Position numbers and translations under genes: made by a program
Notes under the pieces: generated by a model
The model's input: only the letters and a program-made list of their open reading frames with translations
Databases searched by the model: none
Told to the model about the DNA's origin: nothing
NCBI GenBank assembly: GCA_036504995.1
Contig: DASXUG010000017.1
Span: forward strand, 248,001-312,000
Source of the DNA: DASXUG01 sp036504995
GTDB lineage: Bacteria; Pseudomonadota; Gammaproteobacteria; Burkholderiales; Methylophilaceae
Direction: 5' to 3'
Length of the DNA stretch: 64,000 nucleotides
In this document: positions 63,757 to 64,000 of the stretch, one piece after another
Layout: every line of letters starts with the position of its first letter
Numbering within the stretch: the stretch's first letter is position 1

Positions 63757-64000
63757 ATGATGAATACAAATAAATTGTTTTTCATACTGTTTATTTTGAT
63801 TCTTTCAGGCTCTGCATCCGCGAGTGAGCAATGGTTAACAATTCAAAACTCCTCCTTAGAGCCAGAAGTTGGGTCTGCTTTGGATTTATCAAGCCTGACT
63901 CAGCATCGGGACAGTAACTTTAATAAGACCCCTAGCATAAGTCCACAAGGTGAGCATTTTCTGCTTGGAACCAAGCCAGATAAAAATATAAAGTTCTTTA
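63757..64000 (+). CDS. Start of an exported protein, cut by the window end
   Basis: ATG at 63757 (or 63760) after GATAAGGTCACGTA. A Sec signal peptide spans about residues 1-23 (LFFILFILILSGSASA), then SEQWLTIQNSSLEPEVGSAL and a polar stretch. The frame is open to the last base, 81 codons. No family can be assigned from this part. Given the exosortase locus nearby it could be a PEP-CTERM protein or envelope enzyme; the C-terminus is needed to decide. Confidence 0.7.
   Translation, partial: MMNTNKLFFILFILILSGSASASEQWLTIQNSSLEPEVGSALDLSSLTQHRDSNFNKTPSISPQGEHFLLGTKPDKNIKFF

Overview
The window is ordinary, densely packed chromosome of a betaproteobacterium. No ribosomal RNA, insertion sequence, phage gene or CRISPR array was seen. 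The fairly AT-rich composition, the block carAB-greA-yhbY-rlmE-ftsH-folP-glmM, the operon iscR-nifS-iscS-iscU-iscA-hscB-hscA-fdx, and an exosortase B exopolysaccharide locus with an EpsA-type regulator fit the family Methylophilaceae (Methylotenera or Methylobacillus relatives). That placement is an inference; no methylotrophy gene lies in the window to confirm it.

Layout. 1-11,100: a CHASE3-GGDEF cyclase, the GTPases RbgA/YlqF and HflX, a methyltransferase, several small genes (a His/Cys-rich exported protein, a lipoprotein, a K+ channel, YdcH, YggL), a DUF1275 membrane protein, a YkgJ-type protein, an Uup-type ABC-F ATPase and a hexapeptide acetyltransferase. 11,150-22,260: housekeeping block carA, carB, greA, a DUF4149 gene, yhbY, rlmE, ftsH, folP, glmM. 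22,350-30,230: two GT4 glycosyltransferases, a PAP2 lipid phosphatase and diacylglycerol kinase, then pstSCAB on the opposite strand behind a clear Pho box. 30,426-39,400: prfB with its programmed +1 frameshift, lysS, a bactofilin behind a sigma-54-type promoter, a porin behind a second clear Pho box, and a MASE1-PAS-PAS-PAS-GGDEF-EAL protein. 39,440-47,605 (minus strand): the isc operon with two cysteine desulfurases under an IscR-type operator, then trmJ-cysE. 47,788-60,800: suhB and the exopolysaccharide/exosortase locus (sugar transferase, EpsA-like regulator, cNMP-binding protein, exosortase B, EpsI, three glycosyltransferases, manC-type GMP/PMI, a TIGR03790-type protein, galU). 60,875-64,000: a PLP decarboxylase with a 2OG-Fe(II) oxygenase, a tRNA-Val, a gene-poor stretch, and the start of an exported protein cut by the window end.

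How parts work together. pstSCAB imports phosphate under PhoB-type control. The porin shares the same kind of box, so it is probably part of the phosphate response. The four lipid and glycan genes next to pst (two diacylglycerol-glucosyltransferase-like enzymes, a lipid phosphatase, DgkA) suggest phospholipid-to-glycolipid replacement during phosphate limitation, and galU, which supplies UDP-glucose, also has a Pho-like array. In the exopolysaccharide locus, galU and manC make nucleotide sugars, the sugar transferase starts the repeat unit on the lipid carrier, the glycosyltransferases extend it, and exosortase B with EpsI presumably processes PEP-CTERM proteins. No PEP-CTERM substrate, flippase or polymerase is visible here.

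Least explained items: the TIGR03790-type protein in the exosortase locus, a candidate small RNA at about 26,091-26,214, a perfect 26-bp palindrome before ftsH, and a tRNA-Val with C at position 33.
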